The notes below the pieces were generated by a model that was given only the letters and a program-made list of their open reading frames with translations, was not told the origin of the DNA and did not search any database. A DNA stretch of 36,311 bases from CAZMRW01 sp964568805. Lineage in GTDB: Bacteria; Pseudomonadota; Gammaproteobacteria; Methylococcales; Methylomonadaceae. Location of the stretch: positions 1-36,311 of the forward strand of contig CAZMRW010000038.1 of the NCBI GenBank assembly GCA_964568805.1, given 5' to 3'. Position 1 is the stretch's first letter. Every line of letters starts with the position of its first letter. The position numbers were made by a program, and so were the translations under genes. Of this stretch, positions 23,314 to 31,879 are shown piece after piece.

Positions 23314-25926
23314 ATGAAAAAGATGACCAGCGCTGAATTGCGCTCCGCCTTCCTGGAATTCTTTCGCCAGCGAGGGCATACCGTTGAACCGTCAAGTTCC
23401 CTGATACCCGGCAATGATCCGACGCTGTTGTTTACCAACGCCGGCATGGTGCAATACAAGGATGTATTTCTGGGCAGGGAGCACCGCGGTTTCACCAGGG
23501 CGGCGACCAGTCAGCGTTGCGTTCGTGCCGGCGGCAAACATAACGATCTTGAAAATGTCGGTTATACCGCAAGGCATCATACGTTCTTTGAAATGCTCGG
23601 CAATTTCAGCTTTGGCGATTACTTCAAAAAAGACGCCATCCATATGGCCTGGGATTTTTTAACCAAAGAGTTGGGCATTCCTGCAGAAAAATTATGGGTG
23701 ACGGTATTTGAAGAAGACGCGGAAGCGGAAAAAATCTGGCTGGACGATGTCGGAATTGACCGCAAACGGTTTTCGAAAATCGGCGCCAAGGATAATTTCT
23801 GGTCGATGGGCGATACCGGACCTTGCGGCCCGTGCAGCGAAATATTCTACGATCATGGTCCGGAGATTGCCGGCGGTCCTCCCGGTACCGCGGAGGAAGA
23901 CGGCGACCGATATATCGAAATCTGGAATCTGGTGTTCATGCAATATGACCGGGCCGCCGATGGTGCCCTGACGCTGCTTCCCAAGCCTTCGGTCGACACC
24001 GGCATGGGACTGGAGCGCATCGCGGCGGTCATGCAGGGCGTGCACAGCAATTATGAAATCGATCTGTTCCAGAACCTGTTGAAAGCTGCGGCAACGCTTG
24101 CCGGCACCGACAATTTAAGCCAGAGTTCGTTAAGAGTCATTGCCGATCATATCCGTTCCTGCGCGTTTCTGGTAGCTGACGGCGTATTGCCGTCCAACGA
24201 GGGCAGAGGCTATGTGCTGCGCCGCATTATCCGGCGTGCGATCCGACATGGCTACCGCCTGGGCATTCAGGATGTGTTCTTTTACAAGCTGGTGGCTCCG
24301 TTAGTGCAGGAAATGGGCGAGGCTTATCTCGAATTGAAGAATGCTCAGGCGCAGGTCGAGCGTATTCTTCAAAAAGAAGAAGAACGCTTTGCCGAAACCT
24401 TGGGGCAGGGCATGAAGATCCTCGAAGCCTGCGTTGCCAAACTGGACGGTTCGGTCATCCCCGGCGAGGTCGTATTTCAGCTCTATGATACCTATGGATT
24501 TCCGGTCGACCTGACAGCCGATTTCGCCCGCGAAAACCATCTGACGGTCGATCATGCGGGATTTGAAACCGCGATGGCAGCGCAGCGCAGCCGCGCCCGT
24601 TCGGCCAGCAGTTTCGCGGCCGGTTATGAGCAGGACATCAAACTGGACAGCGAGACCGAGTTTACCGGCTATGACCACTTGAATGATCAGGTCCGAATCG
24701 TCGCCCTCTATCGGGAGGGACAGCTCATTGACCGCCTGGAATCCGGCCAGGAAGGCATCGTTGTGCTGGACAAAACCCCGTTTTATGCCGAGTCCGGCGG
24801 CCAGGTCGGTGACACAGGCAAGATTTTGGCCAATGGCGCCGTGTTTGAGGTCGCTGACACCCAAAAACAGGGCGGCAATCTGTATCTGCATAAGGGCAAA
24901 TTACTTGCTGGAACGCTGACGAAAGGACACGTGTGCGATGCGCGTGTCAATGAGGTCGAGCGCAGGGCGACCGAGCTCAACCATTCCGCCACCCATTTAC
25001 TGCATGCCGCATTGAGGCAGATCTTAGGCGATCATGTGACGCAAAAAGGCTCGCTGGTTAACGCCGAACGGCTGCGTTTCGACTTTTCTCATTTTGAGCC
25101 TCTGACGGCCGATGAAATCGAGACCCTCGAACGGCTGGTCAACGAACAGATCCGTATGAATAATCCGGTTTCAGCCAACATCATGGCCAAAGACGATGCG
25201 GTAAAAGCCGGCGCCATGGCGCTTTTCGGTGAGAAATACGGCGCAGAGGTCAGAGTCCTGAAAATCGGTGACTTTTCCACCGAGCTTTGCGGCGGCACCC
25301 ATGTCGACCGTGCCGGCGATATCGGATGTTTTAAAATCATCGGCGAAACGGGCGTCGCCGCCGGAGTCCGGCGTATCGAAGCGGTGACCGGCGCGGGCTG
25401 TATCGACTGGATCGCCGGCCGCGACAAGTCGCTTGCTTCTATTGCCGGACTACTGAAGAGCTCGCCGGACAAAGCGGCCGAAAAAATCGAGCAATTGCTT
25501 GAAAAAAACCGAACCCTTGAGAAACAGCTTGAACGCTTGAACGCCAAGCTGGCGAGTTCGGCGGGCGACGAACTCAGCGCCGGCGCTGTCGACGTCAACG
25601 GCATCAACGTGCTGGCGGTAAAGCTGGATGGCGTCGACCCCAAATCATTGCGCGATTTGGTCGATCAGCTGAAAAACAAACTGGGCAGTTCCGCCATCGT
25701 GCTGGCGACGGTAGACGGCGATAAAGTCAGCCTGATAGCCGGTGTATCGAAAGATCAGGTGGGACGGGTCAAGGCCGGCGATCTGGTCAATTTCGTCGCC
25801 ACAAAAGTCGGCGGCAAAGGCGGCGGCCGGCCCGACATGGCGCAGGCGGGCGGCAACGACCCGTCCGGATTGGCCAAGGCATTGGCGGATGTGCCCGCAT
25901 GGATAGAAGAGCAAACGGCAGGTTAA
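23314..25926 (+). CDS. alaS: Alanyl-tRNA synthetase
   Basis: Charges tRNA-Ala. 870 residues from the ATG at 23314; GTG at 23308 and ATG at 23323 are also possible and none has a clear Shine-Dalgarno sequence. The class II catalytic domain opens AELRSAFLEFFRQRGH and has the FTNAGMVQ block and the GRGYVLRRIIRRAIRHG helix. The editing domain has HSATH (557-561) and CGGTH (659-663), the metal-binding set that clears Ser/Gly mischarging. A coiled region and the C-terminal C-Ala domain (KGGGRPDMAQAGG) complete it. Lies after recX as in Pseudomonas and relatives. Confidence 0.97.
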   Translation: MKKMTSAELRSAFLEFFRQRGHTVEPSSSLIPGNDPTLLFTNAGMVQYKDVFLGREHRGFTRAATSQRCVRAGGKHNDLENVGYTARHHTFFEMLGNFSFGDYFKKDAIHMAWDFLTKELGIPAEKLWVTVFEEDAEAEKIWLDDVGIDRKRFSKIGAKDNFWSMGDTGPCGPCSEIFYDHGPEIAGGPPGTAEEDGDRYIEIWNLVFMQYDRAADGALTLLPKPSVDTGMGLERIAAVMQGVHSNYEIDLFQNLLKAAATLAGTDNLSQSSLRVIADHIRSCAFLVADGVLPSNEGRGYVLRRIIRRAIRHGYRLGIQDVFFYKLVAPLVQEMGEAYLELKNAQAQVERILQKEEERFAETLGQGMKILEACVAKLDGSVIPGEVVFQLYDTYGFPVDLTADFARENHLTVDHAGFETAMAAQRSRARSASSFAAGYEQDIKLDSETEFTGYDHLNDQVRIVALYREGQLIDRLESGQEGIVVLDKTPFYAESGGQVGDTGKILANGAVFEVADTQKQGGNLYLHKGKLLAGTLTKGHVCDARVNEVERRATELNHSATHLLHAALRQILGDHVTQKGSLVNAERLRFDFSHFEPLTADEIETLERLVNEQIRMNNPVSANIMAKDDAVKAGAMALFGEKYGAEVRVLKIGDFSTELCGGTHVDRAGDIGCFKIIGETGVAAGVRRIEAVTGAGCIDWIAGRDKSLASIAGLLKSSPDKAAEKIEQLLEKNRTLEKQLERLNAKLASSAGDELSAGAVDVNGINVLAVKLDGVDPKSLRDLVDQLKNKLGSSAIVLATVDGDKVSLIAGVSKDQVGRVKAGDLVNFVATKVGGKGGGRPDMAQAGGNDPSGLAKALADVPAWIEEQTAG

Positions 25927-25938
25927 AGGATAGATTGA

Positions 25939-27156
25939 ATGGCATTATATGTTTATAAATTCGGCGGCACCTCGGTAGGGTCGGTCGAGAGAATCAAATC
26001 GGTCGCCGAAAAAGTCAAACAGGCGCACGAGCGGGGCGATCAGATTGTCGTCGTGGTCTCGGCGATGAGCGGGGAGACCAATCGCCTGATTGGGTTGGCG
26101 AAAGACATACAGGCGCAACCCAATGCGCGCGAACTTGACATGCTGGTGTCGACCGGCGAGCAAGTGACCGTCGCCTTGCTGGCGATGGCTCTGGAGGAGA
26201 TCGGCTGCCCTGCATTTTCATTTACCGGCGGCCAGGTCAAGATTCTGACCGACAGCAGCCATACCAAGGCCCGTATCCGCAATATCGACGATACACGGAT
26301 GCGCAACCAGCTTAACCAGGGCAAAGTGGTCGTGGTGGCGGGTTTTCAGGGCGTCGACGAGCAAGACAACATCACCACGCTGGGCCGCGGCGGCTCGGAT
26401 ACTACGGCCGTGGCGCTGGCGGCGGCGTTAAAAGCCGACGAGTGCCTGATCTTTACCGATGTCGACGGCGTTTATACGACCGATCCCCGTATCGAACCCA
26501 AAGCCCGCCGGCTTGACCGGATTACCTTTGAAGAAATGCTGGAAATGGCCAGCCTGGGCTCGAAAGTATTGCAGATCAGGTCGGTGGAATTTGCCGGCAA
26601 ATATAACGTTGCGTTACGCGTATTATCATCATTTACAGAAGGTAAGGGCACGCTCATTACCTACGAGGAATCACAAATGGAAAGTGCTTTAATTTCCGGA
26701 ATCGCATTCAATCGAGATGAAGCGAAATTAACGATAACCGGAGTGCCCGATAGACCGGGCATCGCCTCCAGGATTTTAGGCCCCATCGCGGAAGCCAATA
26801 TCGAGGTCGATATGATCATCCAGAATATTGCCGATGATGAAACCACCGATTTCACTTTCACCGTACACCGGAACGACTATCAGCGAGCCTTAGCCTCGCT
26901 GGAACTTACTTGCGCCGAACTGGGCGCCAAAAAGGTGACGGGCGATGATACCATCGTCAAAGTTTCGATCGTCGGCGTCGGCATGCGTTCGCATGCCGGC
27001 ATCGCCAGCACCATGTTTAAAGCCTTGGCCTCCGAAGGCATCAACATCAGGATGATCGCCACATCGGAAATCAAGATTTCGGTCGTAGTCGATGAAAAAT
27101 ATCTGGAGCTGGCGGTGCGGACGCTGCATGCTGCTTTCAATTTGGATCAGGGATAG
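25939..27156 (+). CDS. lysC: Aspartate kinase
   Basis: Phosphorylates aspartate, entering the lysine, methionine and threonine pathways. 405 residues, a monofunctional kinase with a catalytic domain (KFGGTSVGSVERI at 7-19, GRGGSDTTAVALAAAL, FTDVDGVYTTDPRI) and two C-terminal ACT domains (about 265-335 and 345-405) that usually bind lysine or threonine for feedback inhibition. It starts 12 nt after alaS, so it is co-transcribed. In Pseudomonas-type genomes csrA follows lysC; here it does not. Confidence 0.97.
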   Translation: MALYVYKFGGTSVGSVERIKSVAEKVKQAHERGDQIVVVVSAMSGETNRLIGLAKDIQAQPNARELDMLVSTGEQVTVALLAMALEEIGCPAFSFTGGQVKILTDSSHTKARIRNIDDTRMRNQLNQGKVVVVAGFQGVDEQDNITTLGRGGSDTTAVALAAALKADECLIFTDVDGVYTTDPRIEPKARRLDRITFEEMLEMASLGSKVLQIRSVEFAGKYNVALRVLSSFTEGKGTLITYEESQMESALISGIAFNRDEAKLTITGVPDRPGIASRILGPIAEANIEVDMIIQNIADDETTDFTFTVHRNDYQRALASLELTCAELGAKKVTGDDTIVKVSIVGVGMRSHAGIASTMFKALASEGINIRMIATSEIKISVVVDEKYLELAVRTLHAAFNLDQG

Positions 27157-27199
27157 ATTGCTTAACCCTCAATAGAGCGGACGATCGCCTTCTTCCCTG

Positions 27200-27222
27200 C
27201 CATCGGAAGCTCTTCCAGATGG
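27200..27222. terminator. Hairpin between convergent lysC and dehydrogenase genes
   Basis: CCATC-GGAAG-CT-CTTCC-A-GATGG forms a 10-bp stem with one bulged A. It sits 44 nt after the lysC stop and 9 nt beyond the end of the convergent gene. No T-run follows on either strand, so terminator function is a guess from position. Confidence 0.4.
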
Positions 27223-27230
27223 TTTGGCAA

Positions 27231-28937
27231 TCAGGGCGCATCGATTTTCCATACTCCGCCGGTTGAACCGAAGGGTATGCCGGAGCTGTTGCCCAGGACG
27301 TAAAGTTCGCCTTGCGAATCCTGCCCAAAACCCAGCAGAAACAGGCCCAGGCCTTTCTGACCCTTAATTCGCATTTCCGCCAGGCCACTGTTGCGGATTT
27401 TATTTTTGCCGAAAATGTTCTTGTTTTTCAGGAATAACAGCCGGCCTTCCTGGGCGGAGGGTCTGGCATAGTCACCGAACACGTAGCGTCCACGTAATTT
27501 CTTGATGACGCTGCCGCGGTACACGAATCCACCGATAACTGCCGTGCCGTCGTCGTGATCGTATTGACTGGCCGGGGCGGTCATTCCGCTCGCCGAGCAG
27601 TTCTTGGGCTTGCTGACGAAGCCGGGTTCATCCCCGTTGGCATTGAAGCAGAACTTGCCCTCGTGAATCGGCCAGCCGAGGTTTGCGCCGGCTTGGATTA
27701 CATCGACTTCCTCGATATCGTTCTGGCCGGCGTCGCCGGCATAGAGCGCAGCGGTGGCGGTGTCGAAGGAAAATCGGAATGGATTGCGCAAACCATAGGC
27801 GTAAATTTCGTCGCAAATGCCGTCTGCACAGCCGGCCTGCCCGCCCGAGACGCCGCCAAGGAAAGGGTTGTCGGCCGGAACCGAGTATTGATGGTTGGAG
27901 GAATCCCGACCGTTGGGGTCAATGCGCAGGATCTTGCCCAGGATATTGCTGCGATCCTGCCCGTTACCCTGGGCGCTATGGCCGACACCCTGATCATCGG
28001 CATTGCCGCCGTCTCCGGTGGAAATATACAGCTTGCCGTCTCCGCCGAAGTTGAGCGCGCCGCCGTTATGGTTGAACTGGGGTTTATCGATGCGGAGGAT
28101 AATCCGGGAACTGCCCATATCGATCACAGAAAGCGGATTTCCCGGTGTCGGCACGGTCCATTCCCGGATCACGCTCTGATGATTAGCCGGTGCTCCGGCA
28201 GGGAGGGTGGAAAAATCGGCGGGGCCGTTTACAGGTTCCGAGGTGAACGTGTACAGAATACCATTGGTCTGATAACCGGGATGGAAGGCGAGGCCCAGCA
28301 GGCCGCGCTCGTCGAAAGTATTGGGGCCGGCGATGCCGAGCGGCACCAATAGTCCGCTTAAATCGGCAAACATTGTCTTCTGCCCGTTGACCAAATCGAC
28401 GGCCCAGATGATACCGGTCTGATCAGTGACGAACAAACGTCCAGGATCACCTGGCGCGGCGGTTCCCCAATTCGGTGCGGTAAGCCCTTCCGCAACGGGA
28501 GTCAATTTGATCTTGATGTTCCCTTTTTTGATTCGGGGTTTGATGGGATTGTCGAGTCGATTGGGAGGGGTATTGGCATCCTTGACAATCACGGTGCCGT
28601 CCATGCCCATTGGCCAGTGCAGTGTACAGAAATAAGGAAAACTTCCGGCTTGGTCGAAGGTGTGCTCGAAGCTGAAATTGGCACTCTGAACACTGGAATC
28701 CCATTGTCCGTTCGGGGTTCCGGAAACGCCCGAGGTAGTGGAATGGGAGCCGTTAACCCAGTCCCAATGCACGGTGTCGCCGATTTGCACGGTAACCGTT
28801 TTCGGCGTGAATACGAAATCGCGGACAGTCACATTAACGGTGGCGGCTCTCAGCGATCCGGAAGACAGGATTAAAGTACAGCAGGCCAATAAGGCCAGGC
28901 AGCGGATAAACAACGGGGTGGATTTTTGAATATGCAT
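27231..28937 (-). CDS. Secreted cupredoxin fused to PQQ-type glucose/sorbosone dehydrogenase
   Basis: Start taken at the ATG at 28937, which has GAGGAGGAAT just upstream and begins the signal peptide (1-32, cleavage near SLRA-ATV); a longer ORF adds 20 unlikely residues. 568 residues. Residues about 33-118 are a type 1 copper (plastocyanin-like) domain: GDTVHWDW, NGSHSTTSG with one His ligand, and FCTLHWPMGM with Cys, His and Met ligands. Residues about 140-568 are a six-bladed propeller of the soluble glucose dehydrogenase/HHIP class (FDERGLLGLAFHP, FNHNGGALNFGGDGKLYISTGDGG, YAYGLRNPFRFSFD). It probably oxidises a sugar or other polyol with PQQ in the periplasm and could pass electrons to its own copper site. 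The substrate is unknown. Confidence 0.88.
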   Translation of the reverse strand: MHIQKSTPLFIRCLALLACCTLILSSGSLRAATVNVTVRDFVFTPKTVTVQIGDTVHWDWVNGSHSTTSGVSGTPNGQWDSSVQSANFSFEHTFDQAGSFPYFCTLHWPMGMDGTVIVKDANTPPNRLDNPIKPRIKKGNIKIKLTPVAEGLTAPNWGTAAPGDPGRLFVTDQTGIIWAVDLVNGQKTMFADLSGLLVPLGIAGPNTFDERGLLGLAFHPGYQTNGILYTFTSEPVNGPADFSTLPAGAPANHQSVIREWTVPTPGNPLSVIDMGSSRIILRIDKPQFNHNGGALNFGGDGKLYISTGDGGNADDQGVGHSAQGNGQDRSNILGKILRIDPNGRDSSNHQYSVPADNPFLGGVSGGQAGCADGICDEIYAYGLRNPFRFSFDTATAALYAGDAGQNDIEEVDVIQAGANLGWPIHEGKFCFNANGDEPGFVSKPKNCSASGMTAPASQYDHDDGTAVIGGFVYRGSVIKKLRGRYVFGDYARPSAQEGRLLFLKNKNIFGKNKIRNSGLAEMRIKGQKGLGLFLLGFGQDSQGELYVLGNSSGIPFGSTGGVWKIDAP

Positions 28938-29500
28938 GACGATATTCCTCCTCGCCGGGTGCGAGTGCCTGTTTTTGGAGGACGAGACGCGCCTCATAAT
29001 GCGCCGCTATCTCGAGAATATAATAAAGGAAATTTCTGATCCGATTGGCTGTAAAAAAACGACAATCATGATAGAAAGAAGTTCAACTAATCCGATAGTT
29101 ACTGGGTGTAAAACAGCAGACGATGTCTTGGTAGGGGGTTGAGCAAACAGAAAATTAATTTGATTCAATATCAACTTCCGAGCACACGTCCATTTTTGTG
29201 TCCGGATTCGGAATCTTTCCTGATCATTGAAATACAGGGATTCGTATCATCGCAACCATCTTAAATAGCTTTTATCCCTTATTACCTTCCATTCAAAATC
29301 CAGTTGGTCAGCGAGAGCTTAACATATCTTCTTTTATCCGAGTATGGATCGTCTCTTATGGGCTGGGATTAACCGATACCCGCTTGGGTCAATACCAGTT
29401 AGCCAAACTTCTTTAATTTGCAACTGATTCTTGACACTAATTTATTTTTAACTACTTTTATGGGGAATGCAGATAAATTCAATCAAACCAGAGAGACATC
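28938..29500. other. Long non-coding gap between dehydrogenase and Rhs locus
   Basis: 563 nt with no recognisable gene. It must hold the promoters of both divergent neighbours. A 68-codon plus-strand frame (28936-29142) shows no family resemblance or ribosome site and is not called. No transposase remnant, tRNA end or clear direct repeat was seen, although this is the left border of the Rhs locus. Confidence 0.6.
29431..29465 (+). promoter_or_regulatory. Possible promoter of the Rhs locus
   Basis: A perfect -35 TTGACA at 29431-29436 lies in A/T-rich DNA about 65 nt before the first Rhs start codon. The best -10 is TTTTAT after a long 19-nt spacer, so the match is incomplete. Confidence 0.3.
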
Positions 29501-31867
29501 ATGCTACCAGCCATAGAAAAGAAGGCAGAAGATGACAGGACTAAGCGTTTAGTATTTCAGACGACATTGACAATCTCATGGAGTTTTGCCTTGTCATTTT
29601 TGTTAAGTGTCGGATTTTGGTGTTTCTGGATTTTAGTTCTGTTTTATGCAAGTCCATCGAAAGCTGCGGAGGCGACGCCTCCGCCCTATTATAGCTCACC
29701 TTTTATGGTGCGCGGTGGCGAAGGCCAAACTTACACTGGTTGGTTCCCGACGATTGGTGAAGCAATCGACGGATGGTGGATATATTATCAACGGGTATGG
29801 GGAGTAGGGAATGGCGGGCTAAGCTGCAGTTATTCATTCATGCCATTTTCAAACGGGGCTATAACAGGTACTATCGGCAACGTAAAGCTGAATGGGGATT
29901 GTGGTGGTGGCGTGAATGTTATCGGTACGCTGCAATGCAGCAGAGGCTATACGCTTTCAGGTACTACAACCTGCATTCCAAACGGTACTCCCAAAACTGA
30001 CAAGAACCTGGGTCCTATCTGCCCCGTAGTAGGCAATCCCATTACACCCGGTATCGGCAACAAAATTGCGGTGGAAACCGACTACCAGGACGCCGGTGCA
30101 TTTTCGTTTCATTTGATGCGTACTTACAATAGTCAATTCAAAGGAGCTATGGGATTAACCGGAAACGGTTGGACACATTCCTATCAAACGTCCATTCAAG
30201 TGCTCACTAATTCCTTTGTTTTTGTCCAGCGTTCCAATGGCCAGCGGCTTCCATATGCTCTGATTGGCGGTGCTTGGATCACAGATTCTGATGTGCCATG
30301 GATTTTGATCCAGCAAAAAAACGATGTCGGATCAACTACCGGATGGACTTTAATCGCCGAGGACGATCAAATAGAAACCTATGATGCTTCCGGAAAACTG
30401 CTTAGCATCAAAGACCGCAGCGGTATCACTCAAACACTTACGTATAGTTGCACAACGGTGAGTGCAACCTGTCCGGTCGCTACGCCGACAACCATTGCCC
30501 CTTATGCGGGCTTGCCCATTCAAGTCACTGACAGTTTCAACCGGAGCCTAAGCTTCACTTATAACCATATGGGGCAAATGTCCACCTTAACCGACCCAGG
30601 CGGTAACATCATTCACTACGATTATAATGTCATCGGCAACCTTGTCACCGTCACTTACCCCGATGACACGCCTTCGGATTTAACCGATAACCCCAAAAAG
30701 ACCTATGTCTACGGCGAACTGGCCAATACGGCTAATGTCAGCCAACCCTATGCGCTGACCGGCATCATCGATGAAAACAACGTGCGCTATGCCACCTATA
30801 AGTACAACGCAAGCGGCAAGGCCATCACCAGCGAGCATGCGGGCGGCGTCGACAAATACCAGTTGTCATATGCCGACAACAGCACCCGTGTCACCGACCC
30901 TTTGAACAGTGTTTACACCACGAATTTTCAAACCATCCTGGGTGCCGTCAAAAGTACCGGACAAAATCAGCCCGGCGGTTCCGGCTGCACAGCCTCGGCC
31001 AGTTCCCTGGGCTATGATGACAACGGCAACATAGCCTATCGCATCGATTTTAATGGCAACCGAACCAATTACAGCTACAATTTAGCTCGCAATCTCGAAA
31101 CCAGCCGTACCGAAGGCTTGACAGCGACCGGAGCCAACACGCCGGAAACCCGCACGATCAGCACCGAATGGCACCCCACTTTCCGCCTCCCGGTCAAAAT
31201 CATCGAGCCCGGCTTGGAGACCGCTTACCGCTATGACAGCCGCGGCAATATGACGCATAAAAGTCTCAGGGATTTGGTGACCGATAACATTCGAGAGTGG
31301 CACATTACCTACAGCTATTCAGCCGCCGGACTATTGTTAAGCAACGTCATCGACGGCCCGCGCACTGACGCAGCTGATATCACACAGTACGACTATTACC
31401 CTTCGGATGCCGCGTGTAGCGGCGGACATTTGGGTTGCCGGGGTCAATTGATGCAGATCGCCAGCGCTCTGGGTCAAGTGACCCGCATCACTCGCTATTC
31501 CGCGCAGGGTCAACCGGAAGAGATCGTCGATACGAACGGGCTTATTATCAAGCTGGCCTACGACACCCGCCAAAGGCTTAGCTCTTTGGATGTCGGTGGC
31601 GAACGCACCACCTATCACTACAATCGGGTGGGGCTGATGGATCGTGTCACGCAACCGGGCGGCGCTTATCTGGCTTACCGCTATGACGACGCCCATCGAT
31701 TAATCGAGATTAAAGACCATCTGAACAATACCCTTGCCTACACGCTGGATGCCAAAGGCAACCGCATCAAGGAAGAACTGTTCGATTCCAACGGCCAGCT
31801 TGCGCGCAGCCAAAGCCGGGTCTATGACGCGCTGTCGCGTCTGCAAAACCTGATTCAGGCGCACTAG
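29501..31867 (+). CDS. Rhs/YD-repeat protein, N-terminal half
   Basis: A 788-residue secreted Rhs shell fragment. Residues about 20-56 form a long hydrophobic export signal or anchor ending ASPSKAAEA. A Cys-containing region follows (about 60-165), then a DUF6531-like start of the Rhs core (CPVVGNPITPGIGNKIAVETDY, 174-195), then YD repeats (for example FNRSLSFTYNHMGQ, AYRYDSRGNMTHKS, YRYDDAHRLIEIKD) to the end. The ORF stops right after a YD repeat (RVYDALSRLQNLIQAH) with none of the C-terminal features of Rhs proteins; those are in the next ORF. AGAGA precedes the ATG. The next start lies 12 nt after the stop with its ribosome site touching the stop codon. It may assemble with the second half to form one shell. 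Confidence 0.85.
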   Translation: MLPAIEKKAEDDRTKRLVFQTTLTISWSFALSFLLSVGFWCFWILVLFYASPSKAAEATPPPYYSSPFMVRGGEGQTYTGWFPTIGEAIDGWWIYYQRVWGVGNGGLSCSYSFMPFSNGAITGTIGNVKLNGDCGGGVNVIGTLQCSRGYTLSGTTTCIPNGTPKTDKNLGPICPVVGNPITPGIGNKIAVETDYQDAGAFSFHLMRTYNSQFKGAMGLTGNGWTHSYQTSIQVLTNSFVFVQRSNGQRLPYALIGGAWITDSDVPWILIQQKNDVGSTTGWTLIAEDDQIETYDASGKLLSIKDRSGITQTLTYSCTTVSATCPVATPTTIAPYAGLPIQVTDSFNRSLSFTYNHMGQMSTLTDPGGNIIHYDYNVIGNLVTVTYPDDTPSDLTDNPKKTYVYGELANTANVSQPYALTGIIDENNVRYATYKYNASGKAITSEHAGGVDKYQLSYADNSTRVTDPLNSVYTTNFQTILGAVKSTGQNQPGGSGCTASASSLGYDDNGNIAYRIDFNGNRTNYSYNLARNLETSRTEGLTATGANTPETRTISTEWHPTFRLPVKIIEPGLETAYRYDSRGNMTHKSLRDLVTDNIREWHITYSYSAAGLLLSNVIDGPRTDAADITQYDYYPSDAACSGGHLGCRGQLMQIASALGQVTRITRYSAQGQPEEIVDTNGLIIKLAYDTRQRLSSLDVGGERTTYHYNRVGLMDRVTQPGGAYLAYRYDDAHRLIEIKDHLNNTLAYTLDAKGNRIKEELFDSNGQLARSQSRVYDALSRLQNLIQAH

Positions 31868-31879
31868 GGAGCAGTCAAC

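Noticed and set aside
27555..28352. 265-codon plus-strand frame opposite the PQQ-type dehydrogenase
   Set aside because: Antisense to a clear coding sequence and without known motifs.
28936..29142. 68-codon frame in the gap before the Rhs locus
   Set aside because: No ribosome site, no family resemblance, and it overlaps the start of the dehydrogenase gene.
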